A stretch of DNA of 64,000 bases from an uncultured Prevotellaceae bacterium (GCA_902784615.1 CACZVN010000016.1:30996-94995), one strand, 5' to 3'. Shown: positions 36,125 through 45,685, counted from the stretch's first letter. Program-made: numbers and translations. Notes: generated from the sequence alone by a model not told the origin.

Positions 36125-36142
36125 CAGATTTCTCCGTGGAAA

Positions 36143-36174
36143 TTTGCTCAATTCATTCCTTTTTAGTAATTTTG
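36143..36174 (+). promoter_or_regulatory. Bacteroidetes-type promoter of the PpiD/SurA gene
   Basis: TTTG (36143-36146), a 20-base spacer and TAATTTTG (36167-36174) lie about 50 bases before ATG 36225. Confidence 0.85.
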
Positions 36175-36224
36175 CACGCGTTTTATGGAATATTGAAAAT
36201 ATAAATAAAAATAACAAACAAAAA

Positions 36225-38360
36225 ATGGCAGCATTAGGAAAAATCAGAAAGAGAGGTGTCATACTGGTGATTATCATCGGTCTTGGCCTTTTTGCCTTTA
36301 TTGCTGAAGAGGCTTTCCGTTCTTGTGAAGCAACCAAGAACCAGCAGCGTCAGCAGATTGGCGAGGTGTTAGGTAACAAAATTAATGTGCAGGAATTCCA
36401 GGCTCTTGTTGATGAGTATCAGGATGTGTTGAAGATGACGCAAGGTGTTGATAACTTCAGCGAGGAACAATTGAATAGCATCAAAGATGAGGTTTGGAAT
36501 TCGTATGTCAATGAGCAGATTATTCAGGCAGAATGCAAAAAAGTGGGTCTGACTGTGACTGACGAGGAACTACAGAACATCCTGAAGGAGGGTACTAACC
36601 CGATGCTGATGCGTTCTCCTTTCCTGAACCAGCAGACAGGTAGGTTCGATGTGACTATGCTCACAAAATTCTTGGCAGAGTATAAGAAAAATGTCAGTAA
36701 TCCCCAACTTGCTGAGTCGTATCAGAAAATTTTTGTTTTCTGGCAGTTCATTGAGAAGCAGCTCCGTCAGCAGACGTTGGCTCAGAAATATCAGGCCCTG
36801 ATCTCCAACGGTCTTATTACGAACCCCGTATCAGCCAAGATGGCTTTCGAAGGACAGAATCAGGAGAGCAATATTGAACTGGCTTCAATTCCATATTCCA
36901 GCATCAACGATAACGATGTGAAGGTTGACGAGAAGGATCTCAAGGCTAAATATGATGAGCAGAAAGAGATGTTCAAGCAGACGGTGGAGACCCGCGATAT
37001 CAAGTATGTGAACTTCCAGGTAGAGGCATCCGCAGCCGACCGTCAGGCTCTGATGCAGACGATGCAGGATGCATCAACAAAACTCCAGAGCGGTGCCAAC
37101 CCCGCCGAGGTCGTTCGTAAGGCTCAGTCACAGTTCCCCTATACTGGTCTTGCAGCTACAAAGCGTGCCTATCCTTCTGACATCGCTGCGAAGATTGATT
37201 CAATGTCAGTTGGTCAGACCACAGCACCGTTTGAGACGAAGTCTGATAACACGCTTAATGTGGTGAAACTGATTTCCAAGACCCAGATGCCTGACAGTAT
37301 TGAGTATCGTCAGATCCAGGTGGGTGGTGCAACATTGGAAGCTGCCCGTCAGACAGCCGATAGTATATATAATGCTCTTAAGGCTGGCGCCGACTTTGAG
37401 ACGTTGGCTCAGAAATACGGACAGACAGCTCAGAAGCAGTGGCTTACCTCTGCCATGTACGAGAATAGTAATACTATGGATGAGGAGTCGAAGAACTATC
37501 TCAATGCTATTAACAGTCTCGGCATTAACGAACTGAAGAATCTGGAGTTCTCACAGGGTAATATCATCCTTCAGATAACAGCCCGTAAGGCTATGGTTGA
37601 CAAGTATGACGTAGCTGTCATCAAGCATACCATTGATTTCTCAAAGGGAACCTATTCTGATGCTTACAACAAGTTTAGCCAGTATGTTAGTGAGAATAAG
37701 ACGCTTGCGGATTTGGAGAAGAATGCCGCTAAGTTTGGTTTTAAGGTCCAGGAGCATAAGGATCTCTTTAATTCGGAGCACAACGTGGCTGGTCTTCGTG
37801 CCACCCGTGAGACGATGAAGTGGATCTTCGATGCTAAAGAAGGTGATGTAAGCCCACTTTATGAGTGTGGTAACAATGACAACCTGCTGGTCGTTGCTCT
37901 GACAAAGGTGAATCCTGTTGGTTATCGTAGTCTTGATGGTGTAAAGGATATTGTTAAGGCTGAGGTGGTTCGTGATAAGAAGTTTGAGCAGATTAAGGCA
38001 AAGTTTGCAGGTGTAGCAGATATTGCTGCTGCCAAGGCTAAAGGTGCTCGTATCGATTCTGTTAATCAGATCACCTTCTCTGCGCCGGTATTCGTACAGG
38101 CTACAGGTGCCAGTGAGCCTGCCTTATCTGGTGCTGTTGCAGCAGCCAAGCAGGGTGAGTTTAGCAAGAGCATCGTGAAGGGTAACGGTGGTGCCTATCT
38201 GTTTAAGGTCTTGAAGAAGTCTGACCGTGAAGGTGTGAAGTTTGATGAGAAATCTACTGAGCAGCGTTTGAAGCAACAGGCTATGCAGGCTGCAGGTCGT
38301 TTCATCCAAGAACTTTACCAAAAGGCTAATGTAGTGGATAACCGCTACTTGTTCTTCTAA
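36225..38360 (+). CDS. PpiD/SurA-type periplasmic peptidyl-prolyl isomerase
   Basis: This 711-residue protein is anchored by one N-terminal TM helix (GVILVIIIGLGLFAFIAEEAF, residues about 10-30). A SurA_N-type chaperone domain follows (GNKINVQEFQALVDEY), then parvulin-like domains near residues 230-460 and beyond. It should help fold outer-membrane and secreted proteins in the periplasm. The frame is open up to 36117, but ATG 36225, downstream of the promoter, gives the normal MAALGKIRKRG start. A perfect 21-bp terminator stem follows the stop codon. Confidence 0.92.
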   Translation: MAALGKIRKRGVILVIIIGLGLFAFIAEEAFRSCEATKNQQRQQIGEVLGNKINVQEFQALVDEYQDVLKMTQGVDNFSEEQLNSIKDEVWNSYVNEQIIQAECKKVGLTVTDEELQNILKEGTNPMLMRSPFLNQQTGRFDVTMLTKFLAEYKKNVSNPQLAESYQKIFVFWQFIEKQLRQQTLAQKYQALISNGLITNPVSAKMAFEGQNQESNIELASIPYSSINDNDVKVDEKDLKAKYDEQKEMFKQTVETRDIKYVNFQVEASAADRQALMQTMQDASTKLQSGANPAEVVRKAQSQFPYTGLAATKRAYPSDIAAKIDSMSVGQTTAPFETKSDNTLNVVKLISKTQMPDSIEYRQIQVGGATLEAARQTADSIYNALKAGADFETLAQKYGQTAQKQWLTSAMYENSNTMDEESKNYLNAINSLGINELKNLEFSQGNIILQITARKAMVDKYDVAVIKHTIDFSKGTYSDAYNKFSQYVSENKTLADLEKNAAKFGFKVQEHKDLFNSEHNVAGLRATRETMKWIFDAKEGDVSPLYECGNNDNLLVVALTKVNPVGYRSLDGVKDIVKAEVVRDKKFEQIKAKFAGVADIAAAKAKGARIDSVNQITFSAPVFVQATGASEPALSGAVAAAKQGEFSKSIVKGNGGAYLFKVLKKSDREGVKFDEKSTEQRLKQQAMQAAGRFIQELYQKANVVDNRYLFF

Positions 38361-38373
38361 ATCGAATTGAGAT

Positions 38374-38420
38374 AATAAAGAGAGGGGCTTGCATTCAAAA
38401 TGCAAGCCCCTCTCTTTATT
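38374..38420. terminator. Strong bidirectional terminator
   Basis: A perfect 21-bp stem with a 5-base loop begins AATAAAGAGAGGGGC and ends with the matching GCCCCTCTCTTTATT. It lies between convergent genes, and its right arm overlaps the stop codon of the M15 peptidase gene. Confidence 0.92.
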
Positions 38421-39078
38421 ATGGATGGTATTCAAAATGCTGGTAGTCTTTCATCGTTCGCCAGGAGCCACCCCATGTAAAGCCGTGCTTAAGGAATAGT
38501 TGGTAACACAGATCGCCTTTCACAATTTTGTAACGATATGGTTTCTTTCTATCCACATATGGTTTGCCGTTGGATGGCTGTATTATCATTGTTCCGTCTT
38601 TTCGATAGCGGACATACGGATTGTAGAGCGTGTTGATGTCTATGGCGAGTCCACGTGCATGGTAGGAGAGTTTCTTACTACCAGGGACATGACGGTAACA
38701 GAAACAACTGGTGTTGTTGTCTTGCATCTGTCGTTCATCGTCGGCATCATAGTCATCCGCCAGACGTATGCGCTGGATAGGGTAGTGAAAAATATATAGT
38801 TCACGGAAAATAACCAGAAGTTTGTCTGCTATGAGTTTGTTACAAACCAAGACTCCCTCATGGGACTTCTCATCATAGTCCCAGTGTAATACTTTCAGAT
38901 ACCGGAGGTCATTCCGTTGCACATAAGGGTTTGGTTGGTAAGTCTTACCCTGCATCTTGGCCCATATACTGTCAGGGATCTCCTGAATAGAGAAGCCTTC
39001 AGAAAGATTCTGGCTTTGCACTGTCATTTGTGTGCAAAGCCAGAATAGAATGATGATGGAGAATCTATAATAACACAT
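38419..39078 (-). CDS. M15 family metallopeptidase (VanY-like)
   Basis: This 219-residue exported protein has a signal peptide ending near VQSQ. The M15 zinc site is visible in SYHARGLAIDINTLYNPY (His and Asp of HxxGxAxD, about residues 145-155) and in YQHFEYHP at the C-terminus (catalytic Glu-like and last His). M15 enzymes cut D-Ala-D-Ala or D-Ala-linked bonds in peptidoglycan. Its ATG overlaps the PAP2 gene stop (TGATG), so it is translated from the same mRNA. Its stop lies within the shared terminator. Confidence 0.9.
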   Translation of the reverse strand: MCYYRFSIIILFWLCTQMTVQSQNLSEGFSIQEIPDSIWAKMQGKTYQPNPYVQRNDLRYLKVLHWDYDEKSHEGVLVCNKLIADKLLVIFRELYIFHYPIQRIRLADDYDADDERQMQDNNTSCFCYRHVPGSKKLSYHARGLAIDINTLYNPYVRYRKDGTMIIQPSNGKPYVDRKKPYRYKIVKGDLCYQLFLKHGFTWGGSWRTMKDYQHFEYHP

Positions 39079-40568
39079 CAGTACACAACTTTCTTGTTGC
39101 CTTGAATATAGATCCCAGGACGCGTAGGCCGTCCGTTAAGCCTAACGCCTTCAAGATTGTAGATGTCTGCAGAACTATCGTCTGCCTTGGGAGCACGAAT
39201 ACCTGAACCGCCATTGAATTCTTTTTGGGCCTTTTCAAGCTGCTCCATGAAGTCTTGGTTTGTATGCATACGGGCGTATGCAGCAGCACCTACCAGACGT
39301 CCCATATCTACATCACTCTGCCAGTGATACCCTGTGATAACACGTCCGTTGCCATATTTGAAGGCACGGGCCAGCAAGGCTTCCTGATAATCAGGTGCGA
39401 TCTCAGACATCACCAACGCATAAAGCCAACCAGCACAGGCGTGACCAGAGGGGTAGGAACCGTTGTCCTTGAGAGGGTCGCTATCTGGTGTACCGCCAGT
39501 CGCCGTTGTTTCATTCAATTGGACGAAAGGACGGAGCCTCTGATAATATCTCTTACAGGTCAGGGTGGCATCACCTGCAGAGGGATAGATCGTTTTGAAC
39601 AGTTTATACAACTGTGGTGAGGTTGATTCCGAGAATACCTTTCCTAAAACTTCTGAGAATATCTTGCAGTAATATTCTGCACTATCATCTACGTCCTGTT
39701 TGGCAATGTTTCCATCGTCTGTTGACCTTGCTGATATGCCGTCGATATGTGCACTGAAGTCTGTAGTGAATACCGAGGAGGATATAGACGGCGGCTCCGG
39801 AAGATACTTATATGCATCGGGTAGCTCATCTATAGTAAAATAGGCATCTGCGACAGAAGAACGCTTACTATTTTTTACGCCAGACTTTTTCTCATACTCT
39901 GTAATAGCCGACGTGATCATTGCATTAAACCCTGTATGGGAGTGCAGACGACTCACAAGGGCTGAAGCCAGCAAACAACCTGCATAGGAGTCGCTGTCCC
40001 AGTGATAGCCGGAGATGACGGAACTGGTACCGTAAGCATAACCACGAGCCAAAACCTCGTCCTGTTTGTTAGGGCATACCTCTGTCAGTATCAGTGCAAA
40101 GAGCCACCCCATCATAGCCTGACTCGACGGGTAGGAACTGATGTTTTTATACTGACTCTCGTATGCGGGTATCAGAGACGGCTGATTAAACCTGTAATAA
40201 GGTCGGATGTAGTAATATGAGGCTTGAGCCTTTTCCTGAGCCTTTTCACCGTAGGTCATACAATAGTCGAACAGTGTGTAGATATTAGGGGTGTTGCCCG
40301 CAGACAACTCAATGCCAACAACCTTCGAGAACGCGTCAAGATAGTTGGTTGTATTGGCTAGGAAATCTGCCTTTGCCTGTGCCCCCAATTCCGTGTTACG
40401 CTCTGTCTTTCCCCATTCATACTCGAGATAATCCTTAATGTATTGGACAGAGGTGGCAGCTGGAGGTCCTGGAAGAAACTCCTTTGCATTGGGAACTGGA
40501 ACCTCTTGAGCTTGGATACTGCCGCAGAACAGGACTGTGGCTAATAAAATAAGCGTTTTCTTTTTCAT
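39078..40568 (-). CDS. Tandem PAP2 acid phosphatase with T9SS-like tail
   Basis: The 496-residue secreted protein has a signal peptide (after GSIQAQ) and two PAP2 domains. The second (about 290-440) has a complete active site: KRYYQRLRP, YPSGHA and RVITGYHWQSD. The first (about 60-215) keeps IRP and SGYHWDSDS but reads YPSSQA where GH is needed, so it is probably inactive. The last 35 residues (IYNLEGVRLNGRPTRPGIYI, then a basic KKVVY end) resemble the C-terminal sorting tails of Prevotella/Bacteroides T9SS cargo. It is an acid-phosphatase-type enzyme. It lies between the pyrophosphatase and M15 genes. Confidence 0.9.
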   Translation of the reverse strand: MKKKTLILLATVLFCGSIQAQEVPVPNAKEFLPGPPAATSVQYIKDYLEYEWGKTERNTELGAQAKADFLANTTNYLDAFSKVVGIELSAGNTPNIYTLFDYCMTYGEKAQEKAQASYYYIRPYYRFNQPSLIPAYESQYKNISSYPSSQAMMGWLFALILTEVCPNKQDEVLARGYAYGTSSVISGYHWDSDSYAGCLLASALVSRLHSHTGFNAMITSAITEYEKKSGVKNSKRSSVADAYFTIDELPDAYKYLPEPPSISSSVFTTDFSAHIDGISARSTDDGNIAKQDVDDSAEYYCKIFSEVLGKVFSESTSPQLYKLFKTIYPSAGDATLTCKRYYQRLRPFVQLNETTATGGTPDSDPLKDNGSYPSGHACAGWLYALVMSEIAPDYQEALLARAFKYGNGRVITGYHWQSDVDMGRLVGAAAYARMHTNQDFMEQLEKAQKEFNGGSGIRAPKADDSSADIYNLEGVRLNGRPTRPGIYIQGNKKVVY

Positions 40569-40585
40569 TATTCTAATTTTGATAC

Positions 40586-42781
40586 TTATGCGAATGCAAC
40601 GGTGAGACCTGCCATAACAATGCTGACCATCGACATCAATTTGATTAGGATGTTCAGTGAAGGACCAGATGTATCCTTGAACGGGTCACCAACAGTGTCG
40701 CCGACAATACATGCTTTATGTGCAAAGGATCCCTTGCCGCCGAAGTTACCTTCCTCAATGTTCTTCTTGGCATTGTCCCAGGCGCCACCAGCGTTTGCCA
40801 TGAATACGGCGAGGGTAAAGCCGCCTGCCAGACCGCCTACAAGCAGTCCGAGAACACCAGCTACACCCAGTACGCAACCCACAACGATAGGGATAATAAT
40901 GGCGAGGATGGAAGGAACGACCATCTCGTGCTGGGCAGCACGAGTGGAGATCTCTACACATTGGCCATAGTCAGGTGTACCTGTACCTTCAAGGATACCA
41001 GCAATCTCACGGAACTGGCGGCGCACCTCCTGTACCATCTTCTCTGCAGCACGGCCTACAGCTTCCATGGTCATGCCACAGAACAGGAAGGCTGCCATTG
41101 CTCCAATGAAGGCACCTACGATCACCCTGGGGTTCATCAGGTTAATCTGGAAGTAGTTCATGAAGTCAGGTATGGTGGCATTGGATGCAGAGATGACTTC
41201 ACCAGCCACATTCGTCAACTCCTGACCTGCACGTACCATGGCAATCTTGATTTCTTCGATATATGAGGCGAGGAGTGCGAGAGCTGTGAGGGCTGCTGAT
41301 CCAATAGCGAAGCCCTTACCAGTGGCTGCCGTTGTGTTGCCCAGAGCGTCGAGGGCATCAGTACGATGACGAACCTCCTCACCTAAGCTACACATCTCAG
41401 CATTACCACCAGCGTTGTCAGCGATGGGGCCGTATGCGTCGGTAGCAAGTGTGATACCTAATGTGGATAGCATACCTACAGCAGCAATACCAATACCATA
41501 AAGGCCATGAGCCAAGGAGGCAGATGACATCGAGAGGTCGAAACCATTAGCGCAAAGATAACTGAGCATGATGGCTACGCCAATAGTGATGACAGGGATA
41601 CAAGTAGAAATCATGCCTGTACCGATACCCTTGATAATTACGGTAGCGGCACCTGTCTGTCCTGCCTCAGATATCTTCTGTGTCGGTTTGTATGAGTGAG
41701 AGGTGTAGTATTCTGTGGCCTGTCCGATGATAACACCGGCGGCCAGGCCTGAAATGACAGAGAAGGAAAGACCCAGCCAGTTTTCAATACCCAGGAGATA
41801 GAGAATGGCGAAGGTGGCGATGGCGATGAGTACGGCACTGACGTTCGTTCCGAGAGAGAGTGAGCGGAGCAGATCCTTCATCGTGGCACCTTCCTTTGTA
41901 CGTACCAGGAAGATTCCTAACAGCGAGAGGAACACGCCCACAGAAGCAATTAACATCGGGGCGATAACGGCTTTGAGCTGTATTTCAAGTCCCATGACAC
42001 CGAAGGCAGCAGCACCTAGGGCAGCAGTGGAAAGGATAGATCCGCAATAACTTTCATAGAGGTCTGCGCCCATACCAGCCACGTCACCGACATTGTCACC
42101 GACATTGTCGGCTATGGTAGCGGGGTTGCGTGGATCATCCTCTGGAATATCAGCCTCGACCTTACCTACGATATCTGCACCTACATCGGCAGCTTTCGTA
42201 TAGATACCGCCACCGACACGGGCAAAGAGAGCCTGTGTAGATGCACCCATGCCGAAGGTCAGCATGGTGGTGGTAATGGTGATAAGAGCCATCTCGTCGC
42301 CCTGATAGAAGTGGTTGAGTACAAGGAACCAAATAGCGATGTCAAGGAGTCCCAGTCCAACAACTGTCAGGCCCATCACGGCACCAGAGCGGAAGGCTAT
42401 CTTCAGTCCTGCGTCCATGCTCTGGCGTGCAGCATTAGCTGTGCGTGCAGATGCGTATGTGGCGGTCTTCATGCCGAAGAATCCTGCCAGTCCGGAGAAG
42501 AATCCTCCCGTCAAGAATGCGAAAGGTACCCAGGGGTTCTGCACGTTCAGACCGTAGGCCATAAATGCGAAGAGGGCGCACAGCACCACGAAAACAATAC
42601 AAACAACTTTGTATTGCTGCTTGAGGTAAGCCATTGCACCGTTGCGCACGTAAAGCGCGATCTCTTTCATACGGGGTGTACCTTCATCCGCCTTCATCAT
42701 ACTGCGGAAGAAGAACCAGGCCATGCTCAGTGCCACGATAGATGCAACTGGCACCAGCCAAAATACTGCGGGGATGTTCAT
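40586..42781 (-). CDS. hppA: Membrane-bound proton/sodium-translocating pyrophosphatase
   Basis: This 731-residue protein with about 16 TM helices couples PPi hydrolysis to Na+ or H+ pumping out of the cytoplasm. Signature motifs are GGIYTKAADVGADIVGKVEA, DDPRNPATIADNVGDNVGD, AYGPIADNAGGNAEM and GDTVGDPFKDTSGPSLNILI. The stretch GNTTAATGKGFAIGSA has Ala where K+-independent enzymes have Lys, which points to a K+-dependent and probably Na+-pumping type. It starts 33 bases after the acidic unknown gene and is followed after 17 bases by the PAP2 gene. Confidence 0.96.
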   Translation of the reverse strand: MNIPAVFWLVPVASIVALSMAWFFFRSMMKADEGTPRMKEIALYVRNGAMAYLKQQYKVVCIVFVVLCALFAFMAYGLNVQNPWVPFAFLTGGFFSGLAGFFGMKTATYASARTANAARQSMDAGLKIAFRSGAVMGLTVVGLGLLDIAIWFLVLNHFYQGDEMALITITTTMLTFGMGASTQALFARVGGGIYTKAADVGADIVGKVEADIPEDDPRNPATIADNVGDNVGDVAGMGADLYESYCGSILSTAALGAAAFGVMGLEIQLKAVIAPMLIASVGVFLSLLGIFLVRTKEGATMKDLLRSLSLGTNVSAVLIAIATFAILYLLGIENWLGLSFSVISGLAAGVIIGQATEYYTSHSYKPTQKISEAGQTGAATVIIKGIGTGMISTCIPVITIGVAIMLSYLCANGFDLSMSSASLAHGLYGIGIAAVGMLSTLGITLATDAYGPIADNAGGNAEMCSLGEEVRHRTDALDALGNTTAATGKGFAIGSAALTALALLASYIEEIKIAMVRAGQELTNVAGEVISASNATIPDFMNYFQINLMNPRVIVGAFIGAMAAFLFCGMTMEAVGRAAEKMVQEVRRQFREIAGILEGTGTPDYGQCVEISTRAAQHEMVVPSILAIIIPIVVGCVLGVAGVLGLLVGGLAGGFTLAVFMANAGGAWDNAKKNIEEGNFGGKGSFAHKACIVGDTVGDPFKDTSGPSLNILIKLMSMVSIVMAGLTVAFA

Positions 42782-42813
42782 AAATTAATGCTTTTAGTTA
42801 ATGGTTTTATTTC

Positions 42814-43650
42814 TTATTCATCTACAAAGTCAATCATATTGGCAGCCTCGTCCTCAGGATCCTCTGAGCCCAGATCCATCATTGTGGAGTAGTTATCCTC
42901 GGTGATCTCGTCGTCATTGGGATCCTCAACCTCATTGTCCTCCTCATCGTGAGAACTGTAGTTATCTTCAACCTCGTAGTCCTCGTCCTCGCCTTCAACA
43001 TCTCCCTCACTATCTTCATGATGTTTTTCGGAGAATTGCATCCTGATCTTTTCCTGCTCGGGCTTAAGCTTGGCAAAGATGGCCTCAACCCAGCCACCTT
43101 TCTCAACTTCAAGTACTTCGAAACCGTCTTCAACTTTCTTCTCATACATTCCTCCCTTCTTATGTAAACGGTCTTTGGGTAAGGTGGTTGTGGAAATGTC
43201 AAAGCCACTGAGTATGATATCCTGAATAGACTGGGGCAGGGAGTCCCAGCCACCTCCGAAGTTACGGTCAAGCACTTCAACGAGTTTGGCTGCAGAGATG
43301 TGGCGAATGTTTTCATACGTCAGATCAGTGACACGCATAATGGGACGTTTTTTAATAGCCCAGGCGAATTTCATGCCTTCTTCAAACTTAATCTGCGCAA
43401 CTTTATATCCACGTTTCTCATAACTCTTCTTTACCAGCAGGATGTCTTCCTTTATATCTTCTATAAAGAAAGCGCTTTTGAAGATATCGCGATAATGTTG
43501 TATATTCTCTTTGACCTCTGCATCTTTTGTGGCTGCTTCCCACATACGTAATACATCGTTTTCTTGGATATCCCAGACACTGCTCTTAGTAACCGCCTTA
43601 ATAGATAGAGAGGGATTGCTCTCGGGTACTTGTTGTTTTGTTCTTGCCAT
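42814..43650 (-). CDS. Acidic cytoplasmic protein of unknown function
   Basis: The 278-residue protein shows no signal peptide or TM helix. Residues about 1-205 look folded. Notable segments are SVWDIQENDVLRMWEAATKD, KKSYEKRGYKVAQIKFEEGM and GGGWDSLPQSIQDIILSGFD. The last 70 residues are strongly acidic (DSEGDVEGEDEDYEVED and similar) and probably disordered. I do not recognise the family with confidence. It is the first gene of a unit with hppA, the PAP2 phosphatase and the M15 peptidase. Its promoter is divergent from that of rarA. Confidence 0.7.
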   Translation of the reverse strand: MARTKQQVPESNPSLSIKAVTKSSVWDIQENDVLRMWEAATKDAEVKENIQHYRDIFKSAFFIEDIKEDILLVKKSYEKRGYKVAQIKFEEGMKFAWAIKKRPIMRVTDLTYENIRHISAAKLVEVLDRNFGGGWDSLPQSIQDIILSGFDISTTTLPKDRLHKKGGMYEKKVEDGFEVLEVEKGGWVEAIFAKLKPEQEKIRMQFSEKHHEDSEGDVEGEDEDYEVEDNYSSHDEEDNEVEDPNDDEITEDNYSTMMDLGSEDPEDEAANMIDFVDE

Positions 43651-43669
43651 ATAATCCTTATTTTTTCTG

Positions 43670-43701
43670 CAAATGTAAAAACTTTATTTTTTATTAGCAA
43701 G
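43670..43701 (-). promoter_or_regulatory. Promoter of the acidic protein/hppA unit
   Basis: On the minus strand a TTG-type -33 (43701-43698), a 20-base spacer and TACATTTG (43677-43670) lie about 19 bases before ATG 43650. The -33 has CTTG instead of TTTG. Confidence 0.65.
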
Positions 43702-43717
43702 TTTTTAGGCGATATTT

Positions 43718-43748
43718 TTTGTAAATTTCGCATTTTAACGTATCTTTG
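43718..43748 (+). promoter_or_regulatory. rarA: Bacteroidetes-type promoter of rarA
   Basis: TTTG (43718-43721), a 19-base spacer and TATCTTTG (43741-43748). Only nine bases separate the box from ATG 43758. Confidence 0.85.
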
Positions 43749-43757
43749 TGCCCGATA

Positions 43758-45032
43758 ATGGCACAACCATTGGCTGAAAGACTTCGTCCTCGCACCATAG
43801 ATGAGTATATTGGACAACAGCATCTGGTAGGTGAGGGTGCCGTCCTGCGGAAGATGATCGACGCAGGGCGTATTTCTTCTTTTATTCTCTGGGGACCTCC
43901 GGGAGTAGGCAAGACCACATTGGCGCAGATCATTGCTCATAGGTTGGAAACTCCTTTCTATACACTGTCAGCCGTGACCAGTGGTGTTAAGGATGTGCGC
44001 GACGTGATTGAGAAAGCACAAAAAGGCCGTTTCTTCAATGAGGCCTCGCCAATACTTTTCATTGATGAGATTCATCGCTTCTCCAAATCTCAACAAGACT
44101 CTCTGCTTGGAGCCGTTGAGAAAGGCATAGTGACGCTGATTGGCGCCACCACTGAAAACCCATCCTTTGAAGTCATTCGTCCGCTGCTTTCTCGTTGTCA
44201 GCTCTATGTACTGAAGTCGCTGGAGAAGGACGATCTGTTGAAACTATTAGATAGAGCTCTGACAACGGATGTGATTCTGAAGGAGAAAAACATCACGTTG
44301 AAAGAGACTGAAGCCATGCTTAGATATAGCGGAGGAGATGCACGTAAGTTATTGAATATCTTGGAATTGGTGGTTGACTCTGAAGTAGCGGATGAGATTG
44401 TGATCACTGATGAACTTGTGACCGCTCGCCTCCAGCAGAACCCACTGGCCTACGATAAAGACGGGGAGATGCACTACGATATCATTTCGGCCTTTATTAA
44501 AAGTATCCGGGGTTCGGATCCTGATGCGGCGCTCTATTGGTTGGCACGGATGATAGAAGGCGGGGAAGACCCCCAGTTTATCGCACGCCGGTTGGTGATC
44601 AGTGCGGCTGAGGATATCGGACTGGCAAATCCCAATGCCCTGTTGCTGGCCAATGCCGCCTTCGATGCCGTCATGAAAATAGGATGGCCAGAAGGGCGTA
44701 TCCCTTTGGCGGAGGCGACGGTTTATCTGGCTACGTCTCCCAAAAGTAACAGTGCCTATCTGGGCATAGATGCCGCTCTATCACTGGTCCGTCGGACTGG
44801 TAACCAACCTGTGCCGCTGCCTATCCGCAACGCCCCGACGGAACTGATGAAAGAGCTGGGCTACCATGACGGATATCAGTATCCGCATGATTTCCCTGGT
44901 CACTTCACGCCCCAGCAGTATATGCCTGATGCCATCATCAGCGAACGTATCTGGCACGGACAACACAATCCCACGGAGGAGAAGATATACCAGCGGATGG
45001 TGAATTACTGGGGAAAGAGGTTTGAAGATTGA
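43758..45032 (+). CDS. rarA: Replication-associated recombination protein A (RarA/MgsA)
   Basis: This 424-residue clamp-loader-like AAA+ ATPase acts at stalled forks. It has Walker A GPPGVGKTT (about residues 46-54), Walker B LFIDEIHRF, sensor GATTENPSF and the C-terminal tetramerisation region (ARMIEGGEDPQFIARRLVI, FPGHFTPQQYMPD). The upstream ATG at 43746 would begin inside the promoter box; ATG 43758 is preferred and leaves almost no leader. The gene is followed at once by a TRIC-family channel and dnaB. Confidence 0.95.
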   Translation: MAQPLAERLRPRTIDEYIGQQHLVGEGAVLRKMIDAGRISSFILWGPPGVGKTTLAQIIAHRLETPFYTLSAVTSGVKDVRDVIEKAQKGRFFNEASPILFIDEIHRFSKSQQDSLLGAVEKGIVTLIGATTENPSFEVIRPLLSRCQLYVLKSLEKDDLLKLLDRALTTDVILKEKNITLKETEAMLRYSGGDARKLLNILELVVDSEVADEIVITDELVTARLQQNPLAYDKDGEMHYDIISAFIKSIRGSDPDAALYWLARMIEGGEDPQFIARRLVISAAEDIGLANPNALLLANAAFDAVMKIGWPEGRIPLAEATVYLATSPKSNSAYLGIDAALSLVRRTGNQPVPLPIRNAPTELMKELGYHDGYQYPHDFPGHFTPQQYMPDAIISERIWHGQHNPTEEKIYQRMVNYWGKRFED

Positions 45033-45056
45033 ACGTTGAACATTGACAATTGTGTA

Positions 45057-45677
45057 TTGGAGCAGGAACTGATCATATATATTATTGAATTGCTGGGCAC
45101 CTTTGCCTTTGCCATTTCGGGTATCCGCCATGCTGCCGCGAAGCATTTCGATTGGTTCGGCGGCTATGTCTGTGGTGTTGCCGTAGCCATCGGCGGCGGT
45201 ACGATCCGCGACGTGATGCTGGGTGTCACACCATTCTGGATGACTACTCCTGTATATTTAATATGTACGGGAGTGGCGCTGCTGACGGTCGTCTTTTTTG
45301 GCAAGTGGATGGAGCCTCTGAAGAATGCGTGGTTCGTGTTCGATACGCTTGGCTTGGCACTGTTCACCATTGCAGGTATCCAGAAAAGCCTCGCGCTCGG
45401 ACAGCCGTTCTGGGTGGCCATCATCATGGGCTGCATTACGGGTTCGGCAGGTGGTGTCATCCGCGATGTACTGCTGAATAATGAGCCAGTCATCTTCCAT
45501 AAGGAGATCTATGCGATGGCCTGTGTGTTGGGGGGTGTGATGTATTGGCTGATGGTAGAGATCGGCACCTCTGCCGAGGTGAGTGCGATTGTCAGTTTCC
45601 TCGTCACCTGCATCATCCGCTTCCTCGCCGTGAGATATCATATCTCACTGCCCGTGTTAAATGAAGAGAATAAATAA
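45057..45677 (+). CDS. TRIC-family cation channel (UPF0126/YicG-like)
   Basis: The protein of about 206 residues has seven hydrophobic helices and two repeated halves, each with a glycine-rich helix pair: GTFAFAISGIRHA with AIGGGTIRDVMLG, and DTLGLALFTIAG with GCITGSAGGVIRDVLL. These are hallmarks of prokaryotic TRIC channels, thought to pass monovalent cations. No ATG fits; TTG 45057 starts at the usual family N-terminus, and TTG 45036 is an alternative. The 25 bases upstream are a TTGAACATTGACAATTG-like simple repeat. It is co-directional with rarA and dnaB. Confidence 0.88.
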   Translation: MEQELIIYIIELLGTFAFAISGIRHAAAKHFDWFGGYVCGVAVAIGGGTIRDVMLGVTPFWMTTPVYLICTGVALLTVVFFGKWMEPLKNAWFVFDTLGLALFTIAGIQKSLALGQPFWVAIIMGCITGSAGGVIRDVLLNNEPVIFHKEIYAMACVLGGVMYWLMVEIGTSAEVSAIVSFLVTCIIRFLAVRYHISLPVLNEENK

Positions 45678-45685
45678 TACAAGAT

